A stretch of 64,000 nucleotides of DNA, taken from NCBI GenBank assembly GCA_040079795.1, contig JBEBJQ010000003.1, positions 62,001 to 126,000 on the forward strand, in the 5' to 3' direction. The translations under genes and the position numbers were made by a program. This DNA is from SXIZ01 sp040079795 (GTDB lineage: Bacteria > Pseudomonadota > Gammaproteobacteria > Methylococcales > Methylomonadaceae). Under the pieces are notes generated by a model, which saw only the letters and a program-made list of their open reading frames with translations, did no database searches and had not been told where the DNA came from. Shown piece by piece: positions 17,603 through 25,950 of this stretch (positions are counted from its first letter, which is position 1; each line of letters starts with the position of its first letter).

Positions 17603-18438
17603 GCCTGCGTTATCACGCCATTTGCTTAATCCTGTTAAGCCTTTGTTTACCTAATCTGGTAATTGCCGATCCAGCGCGGGACCGGCTGGAAACGCAGCGA
17701 TTTTTTAAACGGCTGTTTCCCCAATTGCAACTGCAAGATTATGCCGAAGGCGTCTATGCCATTGATCCCATTGCCCGCGATTCCTGGCTTGCCATAGAAG
17801 AATTCCCGCCGTACGAACCCGCACTGGAAGCGGGTGAAAAATTATTCAAGCAGCCTTTTAAAGATGGTCATAGTTATGCAGATTGCCTACCCAATCAAGG
17901 CATCGCTATTACCCAACTGTATCCACTGTGGGACGCGATTAAAGGTGAAGTCGTTACCCTTGAAAAAGCCCTGAACGATTGCCGGATATTACACAAGGAA
18001 GCCCCTTTGCCTTATCAAAAAGGCGCAATTGCGAATATTTTGGCTTACATGGCCTACAACTCACGCGGCAAAAAAATTAATATCCAAATACCCGCGGATG
18101 ACCCCAGGGCATTGGCCGCTTACGAACAGGGCAAAGCCTTCTATTATGCGCGGCGCGGGCAATTAAACTTTTCCTGCGCCAGCTGCCACAATCAAAATGC
18201 CGGAAAAAAAATTCGCTCCGAAGTCCTCAGCCCAGTTCTCGGTCACACCAGTCACTGGCCGGTTTACCGCTTATTCTGGGGGGAAATGGGTACCTTGCAC
18301 CGACGCTTTAATGACTGTTTTGAATTATTGCGCATGCCCCTATTGCCCGCGCAAAGTTTTGAACTGAGCAATCTGGAATATTTTTTAAGTATTATGAATA
18401 ACGGCATCGCCCTCAATGGCCCCAGCACCCGTAAATGA
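17599..18438 (+). CDS. soxA: single-haem c-type cytochrome SoxA
   Basis: SoxA with SoxX couples thiosulfate to the SoxY cysteine. The 279-residue protein has a signal peptide (about 1-23, ending VIA-DP). It carries one haem-binding CASCH at 193-197 and the catalytic/axial cysteine C240 in RRFNDCFE. The position of the N-terminal haem of two-haem SoxA has only CLPN at 96-99, so this is the single-haem type. The tail NGPSTRK matches the family end. It overlaps soxZ and moeA by four bases each. No soxX is adjacent, although SoxA normally works as SoxAX. Confidence 0.92.
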   Translation: MSLRYHAICLILLSLCLPNLVIADPARDRLETQRFFKRLFPQLQLQDYAEGVYAIDPIARDSWLAIEEFPPYEPALEAGEKLFKQPFKDGHSYADCLPNQGIAITQLYPLWDAIKGEVVTLEKALNDCRILHKEAPLPYQKGAIANILAYMAYNSRGKKINIQIPADDPRALAAYEQGKAFYYARRGQLNFSCASCHNQNAGKKIRSEVLSPVLGHTSHWPVYRLFWGEMGTLHRRFNDCFELLRMPLLPAQSFELSNLEYFLSIMNNGIALNGPSTRK

Positions 18439-19694
18439 TTATTCCCCAAACCAGTTGTTCGGATCTGAATGAACCTGATTTATTGACCTTCAATGAAGCC
18501 TTGGCGTGTATTATTGCGAATGTTAAAGAGATTAGCGGCCATGAACTTATCACTATCAGCCAGGCTAAAGGACGCACCCTTGCACAAGCAATCACCGCGC
18601 CCTTTAATGTGCCAGGCCACACCAACGCTGCGGTAGATGGCTTTGCGCTTAATAGTGCCGATTTGCCAGTGCGAGGGTCGCGACGCTTAAACATAGTCGG
18701 CCAGGCTTTAGCAGGAGCATCCTTTGCGGGGCACTGTAACCTAGGGGAATGTGTTGCTATCATGACCGGCGCGGTCATGCCCGAAGGCTTAGACACGGTG
18801 ATCATGCAAGAACAGGTTATCACTATCGATAACAGTATCGACATTGATAACAGCCAGCATGCCGGTCAAAATGTCCGGAGAGCAGGAGAAGATTTAGCGC
18901 AAGGCGAGTGCATTTTAACCATTGGGAAACAGCTTACCCCGCCGGATATTGGTTTACTGGCATCACTCGGTATCGGGGAAATTAACGTTAAGCGCAAACT
19001 ACGCATAGCGTTGGCATCGACTGGTGATGAACTCCTCAACATCGGCACCCTTCCAGCTATTGGCGGCATTTATGACAGCAACCGTTATGGTTTATTAGCA
19101 GCCCTAGACCGACCGGATGTAGAGATTGTCAATCTCGGTATTTTAAGCGATCAACCAGATGCGTTACTTACCTGCTTTACCCAAATCAGCCCAGCCGTTG
19201 ACCTCCTCATTTCATCAGGGGGTGTTTCCGTCGGCACTGCCGACTATACCAAAATGGCTTTACAGGCTTCAGGGCAACTGCATTTTTGGAAAATAGCTCT
19301 AAAACCGGGACGTCCCCTAGTATTTGGAAAAATCGCCAACACCCCTTTTTTCGGCCTGCCCGGTAACCCGGTCGCAGTCATGGTGACCTTTTATCTGCTG
19401 GTATTACCGGCATTGGAAAAAATGCTCAGCATCACAGACAAACCACTTGCACCCACTTTTAAAGCTAAAGCCAGCGAAACTTTCCACAAAAAACAGGGAC
19501 GCACAGAGATAATGCGGGGTATTCTTTCTCAGGATGGCGATGGCAACTGGCAGGTTAAAAGTACCGGTCCACAAAGTTCTGGAATTTTACGCTCAATGAG
19601 CCTTGCAAATGCTTTTATCATCTTGCCACATTCCAGTGCGTCGGTGAACCAGGGAGATTGGGTTACAGTGCAACCTTTTAGCGGCTTATTTTGA
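18435..19694 (+). CDS. moeA: molybdopterin molybdenumtransferase MoeA
   Basis: MoeA inserts molybdate into adenylylated molybdopterin to finish the molybdenum cofactor. The 419-residue protein shows the standard motifs: NVPGHTNAAVDGFAL (about 58-72), IMTGAVMPEGLDTV, ALASTGDELL, YDSNRYGL, SSGGVSVGTADYTK near 258, and FGLPGNPVAVMVTFYLLV near 310. The start overlaps the soxA stop by four bases, so translation is coupled to the Sox genes. This may reflect a need for Moco in a sulfite- or sulfur-oxidising molybdoenzyme such as SoxCD or SorAB, none of which is in the window. Confidence 0.95.
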   Translation: MIIPQTSCSDLNEPDLLTFNEALACIIANVKEISGHELITISQAKGRTLAQAITAPFNVPGHTNAAVDGFALNSADLPVRGSRRLNIVGQALAGASFAGHCNLGECVAIMTGAVMPEGLDTVIMQEQVITIDNSIDIDNSQHAGQNVRRAGEDLAQGECILTIGKQLTPPDIGLLASLGIGEINVKRKLRIALASTGDELLNIGTLPAIGGIYDSNRYGLLAALDRPDVEIVNLGILSDQPDALLTCFTQISPAVDLLISSGGVSVGTADYTKMALQASGQLHFWKIALKPGRPLVFGKIANTPFFGLPGNPVAVMVTFYLLVLPALEKMLSITDKPLAPTFKAKASETFHKKQGRTEIMRGILSQDGDGNWQVKSTGPQSSGILRSMSLANAFIILPHSSASVNQGDWVTVQPFSGLF

Positions 19695-19736
19695 TTGCCT
19701 AACGCTTAACCCAATCCCTCAATTAACGCCATAACA

Positions 19737-20888
19737 ATGACTTTCAAAAAATCAATGGCTATCCCTTACTGGCGTTTATCCGGTTTTTATTGCTTTTATT
19801 TTGCTTCCCTGGGCGGACTGCTGCCTTTTTGGAGTTTATATTTGAAAGCCCGCGGCTTTAATGCGGTAGAAATTGGTGAATTGAGCGCACTTTTAGTCGG
19901 CACTAAAATCATCGCCCCCAATATTTGGGGCTGGATCGCCGATCATACCGGCAAAAGCCTACGGATTATCCGGCTCGCGGTTTTTTTTGCCGCACTGTTT
20001 TTTCTGGGCTTCTTATTGGTGAAAAATTACCTTGGTTTCGCCTTAGTCACCCTCGTTTTTAGCTTTTTTTGGAATGCTGCCTTACCGCAATTTGAAGCGG
20101 CTACTTTATTACACATACAAACCGAACCACTGCGTTACGCCAAGATCAGGCTCTGGGGCTCTATCGGATTCATAGCGGCAGTCCTGGGTATTGGCTGGTT
20201 ATTGGATTACCAACCGATTAGCATATTGCCGCTGGTCATTTCCAGCTTATTAGCTGTCACTTGGCTGATAGCCATAACCACGCCGGAAGCGACATCCAGT
20301 ACGTACAAACAATCTGGCTTAGGGGTTTGGCCGATTGTTTTTACCCCTAAAGTGTTAGCATTTTTAAGCGTATATTTGCTTTTGCAAATAGCACATAGCC
20401 CCTACTACGTGTTCTTTTCCATTTATCTTAAGCAATACAGTTATTCAACGGCAATGACCGGTTTCTTATGGGCGCTGGCAGTTATAGCAGAAATTGCATT
20501 GTTTATGCTGATGCGGCGCATATTGCAGCGCGTCAGTCTACGCTGGATTTTACTGGTCAGTATTCTTTTAAGCACCCTGCGCTGGTTTTTAATAGCCCGT
20601 TACGCCGGCATCTTATGGGTAACCCTTATTGCCCAACTGTTACATGCCGCCAGTTTTGCCAGTGTCCATGTGGTCGCCATGCACTTAATTCAGGACTATT
20701 TTGGCAAACATCATCAGGGTAAAGGCCAGGCCTTGTATACCAGTGTCAGCTTTGGTTTAGGAGGCGTATTAGGGGGCTATTACAGCGGCTATCTTTGGAA
20801 CCTGTTGGGTGCGGAGCAATTATTTCTCTTAGCGGCTTGCTGCTGTGCCAGCGCGTTTTTCATCGCGTTTATTTGGGTAGGTCGCTAA
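19737..20888 (+). CDS. MFS transporter of the HcaT-like family
   Basis: A 383-residue integral membrane protein with about 12 predicted helices. The start IPYWRLSGFYCFYFASLGGLLPFW..YLKARGF and the AD-G-R-like loop WIADHTGKSLRIIR place it in the MFS_1-like group that includes the E. coli 3-phenylpropionate transporter HcaT and LacY relatives. The helix-eight phrase HVVAMHLIQDYFGKHHQGKGQALYTSVSFGLGG is typical of the group. Substrate cannot be predicted. It follows moeA by 42 bases and precedes the exbBD scar. Confidence 0.82.
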   Translation: MTFKKSMAIPYWRLSGFYCFYFASLGGLLPFWSLYLKARGFNAVEIGELSALLVGTKIIAPNIWGWIADHTGKSLRIIRLAVFFAALFFLGFLLVKNYLGFALVTLVFSFFWNAALPQFEAATLLHIQTEPLRYAKIRLWGSIGFIAAVLGIGWLLDYQPISILPLVISSLLAVTWLIAITTPEATSSTYKQSGLGVWPIVFTPKVLAFLSVYLLLQIAHSPYYVFFSIYLKQYSYSTAMTGFLWALAVIAEIALFMLMRRILQRVSLRWILLVSILLSTLRWFLIARYAGILWVTLIAQLLHAASFASVHVVAMHLIQDYFGKHHQGKGQALYTSVSFGLGGVLGGYYSGYLWNLLGAEQLFLLAACCCASAFFIAFIWVGR

Positions 20889-20987
20889 TGCCGGCCCATC
20901 AGACCATTTTCTGTTAAAAACCAAACAAACCCAAAGCATTGCGTTAAAATATTGACCACACTTAACAATATGCCTATAGGGTGGCCT

Positions 20988-21193
20988 GTGTTTGAATTAA
21001 TAAAAGCCGATGGCTTGTTAATGCTGCCGATCATTTTGAGTTCAATTATCGCCATGGGCATTATTGTCGACAAGATGCGCTGCAATAATAAGCAGGGCAG
21101 AATCGTGAGCTTCCTTTTGTGATCAGTGCGGATGCAAAAACCCCGCATCAGGCAGTCATTAGCGCCTTAGATGTCGCCAGTGAAACAGAATGA
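20988..21193 (+). pseudogene. deletion scar fusing the start of exbB to the end of exbD
   Basis: From the GTG at 20988, preceded by AGGG at seven bases, translation gives VFELIKADGLLMLPI and a hydrophobic helix to IIVDK, then leaves homology and stops at 21121. This matches the N terminus of ExbB/TolQ-type proton channels. In another frame the tail gives PFVISADAKTPHQAVISALD and ends ASETE, matching the C-terminal part of ExbD. The bulk of both genes, over 1 kb, is absent. The final TGA overlaps the lpxK ATG (ATGA at 21190-21193), preserving the old operon junction. exbB-exbD-lpxK is a common order in gammaproteobacteria. Confidence 0.82.
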
Positions 21194-22200
21194 AGCAATC
21201 TTTACAAAGCTGGCTGGAAAAGCAGTGGTATCAAAATACCATCCCCAGCTTTTGGCTACAATTTTTGGCTACCCTATTTAAAAATCTGGTGCGTTTTCGG
21301 CAATTTTTCTACCAAAAAGGCATTCTAAAACAAACCAGACTGCCAGTACCAGTGATCATCGTCGGTAATCTGACTGTCGGTGGAACCGGCAAATCGCCTT
21401 TAGTCATTTATCTGGCCAAAATTTTAAGCGACACCGGCTATACACCCGGCATTATCAGTCGCGGTTATGGTGGTAAAGCCAAACATTCGCCCCAACGGGT
21501 CTTTGCCGACAGTAATCCTGAAGACGTGGGTGATGAAGCGGTGATGCTCGCAACCCGCAGTAAGCGTCCCGTTGCAGTAGGGTCAATGCGAAGCAAAGCC
21601 GCAGAATTATTACTAAAAGAAACCATTTGTAATGTGATCATATCGGATGATGGACTACAACATTACGCCTTACAGCGTGATATTGAAATTGCGGTCATAG
21701 ATGGTGAACGCCGCTTTGGTAATGGCTATTGTTTACCCGCCGGACCATTAAGGGAACCGGTTGAGCGCCTACACGGCGTTAATTTTGTCGTCATTAATGG
21801 CGCAACGGTTGAAGCATCTGAATTTAGCATGGGAATTCAAGCCGAATTTGCCATTAATTTAAGTACTGGCGAAAGTAAACCGCTACACCACTTTAGGAGC
21901 ACACAAGTGCATGCGTTAGCAGGCATTGGTAATCCCCAACGTTTTTTTACTTTATTAAACCATTTCGACATCCCCTACATCCGGCATATTTTTCCCGACC
22001 ATTATCTGTTTCAAGCGGCAGACTTACAGTATGATGATCATTTACCCGTATTAATGACCGAAAAAGATGCGGTAAAATGCCGCCCCTACGCAACTCAACA
22101 ACACTGGTTCATCCCAATTAACGCTGAGCTTCCCCCCCGTTTCACGCAACAATTATTACGTTTACTAAAAGAGAAAAGCCATGGCCCCCAATTTACTTGA
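21190..22200 (+). CDS. lpxK: tetraacyldisaccharide 4'-kinase
   Basis: LpxK phosphorylates the lipid A disaccharide precursor at the inner membrane. The 336-residue protein has an N-terminal hydrophobic anchor (about 12-35), the P-loop GNLTVGGTGKSP near residue 58, SRGYGGKAK, DVGDEAVML, ISDDGLQHYAL and the C-terminal HIFPDHYLF and LMTEKDAVKC. The start overlaps the exbD-remnant stop. The last 20 bases overlap the Trm112-like gene. Confidence 0.95.
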   Translation: MKQSLQSWLEKQWYQNTIPSFWLQFLATLFKNLVRFRQFFYQKGILKQTRLPVPVIIVGNLTVGGTGKSPLVIYLAKILSDTGYTPGIISRGYGGKAKHSPQRVFADSNPEDVGDEAVMLATRSKRPVAVGSMRSKAAELLLKETICNVIISDDGLQHYALQRDIEIAVIDGERRFGNGYCLPAGPLREPVERLHGVNFVVINGATVEASEFSMGIQAEFAINLSTGESKPLHHFRSTQVHALAGIGNPQRFFTLLNHFDIPYIRHIFPDHYLFQAADLQYDDHLPVLMTEKDAVKCRPYATQQHWFIPINAELPPRFTQQLLRLLKEKSHGPQFT

Positions 22201-22369
22201 AATACTCGCCTGCCCGTTGTGCAAAAGCCCCTTACGCTACCAAAAACAGCAACAAGAACTAATCTGCAAGGCGGATCGTTTGGCTTTTCCGATTAAGGAT
22301 GATATTCCGGTGATGCTGGAAGACGAAGCCAGACGCATTACCCTGGAAGAATATGATGCGTTGCATTAA
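22181..22369 (+). CDS. ycaR: Trm112/YcaR family protein
   Basis: A 62-residue protein with a probable metal site: CPLCKSPL at about residues 11-14 and C29 (LICKADRLAFPIKDDIPVML), typical of the YcaR/UPF0434 branch of Trm112 proteins. In bacteria the gene regularly sits between lpxK and kdsB, as here. Molecular role in bacteria is unclear; eukaryotic Trm112 activates methyltransferases. It overlaps the lpxK end by 20 bases and is probably translationally coupled. Confidence 0.93.
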   Translation: MAPNLLEILACPLCKSPLRYQKQQQELICKADRLAFPIKDDIPVMLEDEARRITLEEYDALH

Positions 22370-22405
22370 GACAGCCCTGAACAAGTTGCTTCTGTTCATG
22401 GTTCG

Positions 22406-22437
22406 GTATGCAGAGACGCACTGTTTTGCGTATCTAC
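22406..22437. repeat. interspersed palindrome, copy 3 (imperfect, before kdsB)
   Basis: The strand reads GCAGAGACGCA at 22410-22420, a short loop, and TTGCGTATCTACC from about 22426. The AGACGCA/TGCGT core is shared with the copies after rho and aspC, but the outer stem has mismatches (TATCTAC instead of TCTCTAC). It is in the ycaR-kdsB gap, 37 bases after ycaR. Confidence 0.6.
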
Positions 22438-22488
22438 CACCACGGAAACAACACCTTACCGCCGCTCAAGCGTCTGGCGGGCTTTATC

Positions 22489-23259
22489 ATGACCAACTTT
22501 AAAGTCGTCATCCCCGCCCGTTACGGCTCCTCGCGCTTACCCGGCAAACCGCTATTACCCATCGCAGGCAAACCGATGATTGCGCATGTCTGTGAGCGCG
22601 CGATGGAAGCCAATGCCGATGAAGTTGTGGTAGCAACCGATGATGTGCGTATTTTCGATGCGGTAAACAAGCTCAACATCAAAGCCATGATGACCCGCAG
22701 CGATCATCAGAGTGGTACAGAACGGATCGCCGAAGTAGCAGGGCTTTGTGGCTGGGACGATGAGCAAATCATCGTCAATCTGCAAGGGGACGAGCCTTTA
22801 ATTCCAGCCACCTACATTCGTGAATTGGCAGAGGCCTTAGCCGGGCAACAGCAAGCAGGGATCGCAACCTTAGCGGCAAGCATCCACGATCCAGATGAAC
22901 TCTTTAATCCAAATGCCGTAAAGGTCGTGTTAAACCATCTGGGTTACGCGCTTTATTTCAGCCGCGCAAGCATACCCTGGGATAGAGAGCTGTTCGCTAA
23001 AAGCCAGTCACAACTCTCGCCGGTTATGCCACATTACCGGCATATAGGCCTGTATGCGTACCGGGTAGCTTTTCTTAAGCGCTACTGCCAATGGCTGCCC
23101 TCGCCTTTAGAACAGATCGAATGCTTAGAGCAATTGCGGATTTTATGGCAAGGTGAAAGCATATTTGTGAAAATTGTCGCCAAAACGCCGCCAGCGGGTG
23201 TCGATACTGAAGCTGATTTACAACGGGTAGAGCAAACCTTACTGAATATCAATCCATAA
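22489..23259 (+). CDS. kdsB: 3-deoxy-manno-octulosonate cytidylyltransferase
   Basis: KdsB makes CMP-Kdo, the activated sugar for lipopolysaccharide inner core. The 256-residue protein opens MTNFKVVIPARYGSSRLPGKPL, the nucleotide-binding signature, and contains VVVATDD, TRSDHQSGTERIAEV, VNLQGDEPLIP, YFSRASIPWDR and ESLEQLR-type EQIECLEQLRILW. A longer frame from 22408 runs through the palindromic repeat and is rejected in favour of the family start at 22489. Confidence 0.97.
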   Translation: MTNFKVVIPARYGSSRLPGKPLLPIAGKPMIAHVCERAMEANADEVVVATDDVRIFDAVNKLNIKAMMTRSDHQSGTERIAEVAGLCGWDDEQIIVNLQGDEPLIPATYIRELAEALAGQQQAGIATLAASIHDPDELFNPNAVKVVLNHLGYALYFSRASIPWDRELFAKSQSQLSPVMPHYRHIGLYAYRVAFLKRYCQWLPSPLEQIECLEQLRILWQGESIFVKIVAKTPPAGVDTEADLQRVEQTLLNINP

Positions 23260-23386
23260 CTTTTCTGGGTACAGGTAAGCCTTAACCAGTTTAACCTTAA
23301 CTAAACAGCCTATCTGATCAACAGATTTTTTAAAACATTATCTCAATAACAACACCCGCTGTCATGCAGGTTGCACCTATACCGTT

Positions 23387-25867
23387 CTAAAAGCGTTCAT
23401 ATTTGGCTACGTCAAATACCATTTCATTGACATTAACACGTTTTGCCAGAACTGGCTTAGCGGATTTGGACTGGTAGCCCCCCATTAGCTTGCGGTTAGC
23501 ACCCCGCCGCTCTACCGCCTGACCGATATGAAAAAACCCCATCAATTCTTGTAGCTGTTCCGCCTGACTGGTCATCTCTTCAGCAGTTGCCGCCAACTGC
23601 TCACTGGCAGAGGCATTTTGCTGGGTAACATGGCTCATTTGGCTTATGGCGCTATTGATCTGGTTAGCATTTGATGATTGCTCCATCGAAGCGGCGGCAA
23701 TTTCCTGCACAAGATCAGAAGTTTTACTGATGCTGGGGACAATAGTCTCAATCAAGGCACCTGCATGTTCAGCCGCTTTAACACTACCTTTCACTAATTC
23801 ACCGATCTCCTGCGCCGCCACTTGACTGCGTTCTGCAAGTTTACGCACTTCAGCAGCAACTACCGCAAAACCTTTGCCATGTTCACCGGCACGAGCAGCT
23901 TCGATGGCGGCATTCAAAGCCAACATATTGGTTTGATAGGCAATATCATCAATAATACTGATCCGCTTAGCAATATCCTTCATTGCCGTAACGGTTTCTT
24001 TAACCGCTGCTCCGCCCTCAACCGCTTCGTCAGCGGCTTTCGTAGCCATGTCGTCGGTCACTTTGGCATTATCCGCATTATGATTGATACTGGCGACCAT
24101 TTGTTCGATGCTGGCAGAAGTTTGATTGACGCTCGCCGCCTGTTCACTGGAGGCTTGCGACAATGACTGGGAAGTAGCGCTAATTTGTTCTGAGGCATTA
24201 CTTAGCTGCTCGCTGGCATTAATGACGTCACCGATCGTTTGCGCTAACTTAGCAGACGTGTTGTTGGTTGCAACACGGAGTTCTTCAAGCTGACCGCGAT
24301 ATTGATTGGTAATTTGCAGGGTCATATCACCCTGCTCCATACCTTGTAACATTTTACGTACCTCATTTAACGGGTCGATAACCGCATCTAAAGTATTATT
24401 GATACCGTTTACCAATTTGCGGAAGTCGCCATGATGCTTTGAGGCATCTGCACGCGTATTGAGCTGCCCTTCGGCGGCAGCTACAGAAAGCATGTCAGTA
24501 TCGGCGATAACCGCTTTTAGATTACGGCGAACCAATTCAATAATATCGTTAATGAACGCTTTTTTACCGGGAAATTGATCAAGGGGTTCATCAAAATTTC
24601 CTTCACCGAAAGCTTTAACAATCGCCATGGCTTTTTTCTTGACCGCAATGTGCCCCGCTACCATATTGTTGACACCTTTAGCCATAACGCCAAAATCACC
24701 CTTGAATCTGTCTGCATCTATAGTTATATCAATATCCCCTGCTTCATGCTGTTGGCTTACATAGTCAACACTGGCTATGAAGCCCTTTAAAGTGCCACGG
24801 AGCCCTTCAATGGTATCGTTTATGAAAGCGTTATTTCCAGGCAGCTTTTCCAGAGGTTCATTAAAGTTACCGCGTCTAAACTCCTTAATAGCGGCCATCG
24901 CTTTTTTATTAACCGCAATGTGACTTCCAACCATGTTGGAAATGCCCTGCGCCATCACTTGAAAATCGCCCTGAAGTTTTTTATCATCAACCACAAGATC
25001 GATATCACATGCATTACTCATTCGCTCCATTTCCGACAAAACTGTTTTGATGCTGTTACGCATTTTATTCATCGCAGCCATGACGCTGGTTGTGTCACCA
25101 GTATTCAAGTCGAGGTGGCCACTCAGATCCCCCGCCGCGATACGATTGGCCAATTCAGCGACAATAACCGGTTCACCACCCAGAAAGGTAAATAATTGCG
25201 CACATAAGCGCCGATACAAAAAAACCACCAAAGCCAAAGCACCCAAATTAGCAATCAACGCCAACCAGCGCCATTGCGAAATTTGTTCGCTTAATTGCGC
25301 TTTCACCTGCTCCGCTTCGATCTCCAGTGGCTGATTAAAGGCTTCCATGCCATCCTCTAAAGCAGTAAAACGGGCATTAAAGCCGCTATCGGCTTGTTGC
25401 AAAAGTTGTTTGCCTGCTATAGGGCCCTCCGCGATACAAACATTTGCCATCTTGATCCCAACTTCGCTAAATAACCTTAGTTTTTCAGCAATATCCTGTA
25501 AGATTCCGTTTGTATCAGGTCGATAATTCTGTAATTGAATCAATATCCGGCTGCTCTCCAGGAGCTGTGCCTGCGCTTTATCAAATCCCCGGGTATCACC
25601 CGTAATACTTACTTCAGACAAAGACTGTTGCATTTGCAAAACATGATTTTGAAAACGATGACTCGTATCAACCACATTAGCCAACATGGCTGATTGATTA
25701 TTGAGCTTAGACACCTTATTGACCATCAGAAAACCAAATAACACTTGCAAGCTGAAAGTAACCGCCAACAAGGTTATCATGCGTTTACTGGCGGTTCGTA
25801 AATTGAAAGATGGCCTCTCGTCCAACGTGGTTAACCCTGATTTATAAGCTAAATGTTTACTTTTCAT
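23387..25867 (-). CDS. methyl-accepting chemotaxis protein with a chain of HAMP domains
   Basis: An 826-residue chemoreceptor: short cytoplasmic start, TM1 at about 31-50, a helical periplasmic sensor of about 145 residues, TM2 at about 198-218. A long stretch (about 220-545) follows that holds at least three repeated HAMP-like units, with recurring GDFxVMAxGxxNMVxxHIAVxKKAMAxxxxFxxGNFxEPLxxxPG blocks. The conserved signalling hairpin has its tip in DDIAYQTNMLALNAAIEAARAG. The last five residues are KYERF after a flexible linker. It is 83 bases downstream of the six-helix receptor and probably ends the same operon. Ligand unknown. Confidence 0.9.
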   Translation of the reverse strand: MKSKHLAYKSGLTTLDERPSFNLRTASKRMITLLAVTFSLQVLFGFLMVNKVSKLNNQSAMLANVVDTSHRFQNHVLQMQQSLSEVSITGDTRGFDKAQAQLLESSRILIQLQNYRPDTNGILQDIAEKLRLFSEVGIKMANVCIAEGPIAGKQLLQQADSGFNARFTALEDGMEAFNQPLEIEAEQVKAQLSEQISQWRWLALIANLGALALVVFLYRRLCAQLFTFLGGEPVIVAELANRIAAGDLSGHLDLNTGDTTSVMAAMNKMRNSIKTVLSEMERMSNACDIDLVVDDKKLQGDFQVMAQGISNMVGSHIAVNKKAMAAIKEFRRGNFNEPLEKLPGNNAFINDTIEGLRGTLKGFIASVDYVSQQHEAGDIDITIDADRFKGDFGVMAKGVNNMVAGHIAVKKKAMAIVKAFGEGNFDEPLDQFPGKKAFINDIIELVRRNLKAVIADTDMLSVAAAEGQLNTRADASKHHGDFRKLVNGINNTLDAVIDPLNEVRKMLQGMEQGDMTLQITNQYRGQLEELRVATNNTSAKLAQTIGDVINASEQLSNASEQISATSQSLSQASSEQAASVNQTSASIEQMVASINHNADNAKVTDDMATKAADEAVEGGAAVKETVTAMKDIAKRISIIDDIAYQTNMLALNAAIEAARAGEHGKGFAVVAAEVRKLAERSQVAAQEIGELVKGSVKAAEHAGALIETIVPSISKTSDLVQEIAAASMEQSSNANQINSAISQMSHVTQQNASASEQLAATAEEMTSQAEQLQELMGFFHIGQAVERRGANRKLMGGYQSKSAKPVLAKRVNVNEMVFDVAKYERF

Positions 25868-25950
25868 GTCCGATGTCTACCTTGATATTTAACTATGCCT
25901 AAAGCAGACACAAGCCTGCCCGCTGCTTCATTACCGAATTGTATTTAAAT

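Noticed and set aside
20952..20980. TTGACC-17-TATAGG as promoter of the exbB remnant
   Set aside because: The -10 box overlaps the apparent ribosome site (AGGG) of the GTG start, which would make the transcript leaderless; left as unproven.
22408..22488. N-terminal extension of KdsB
   Set aside because: The extra 27 codons run through the palindromic repeat; the family start is at 22489.
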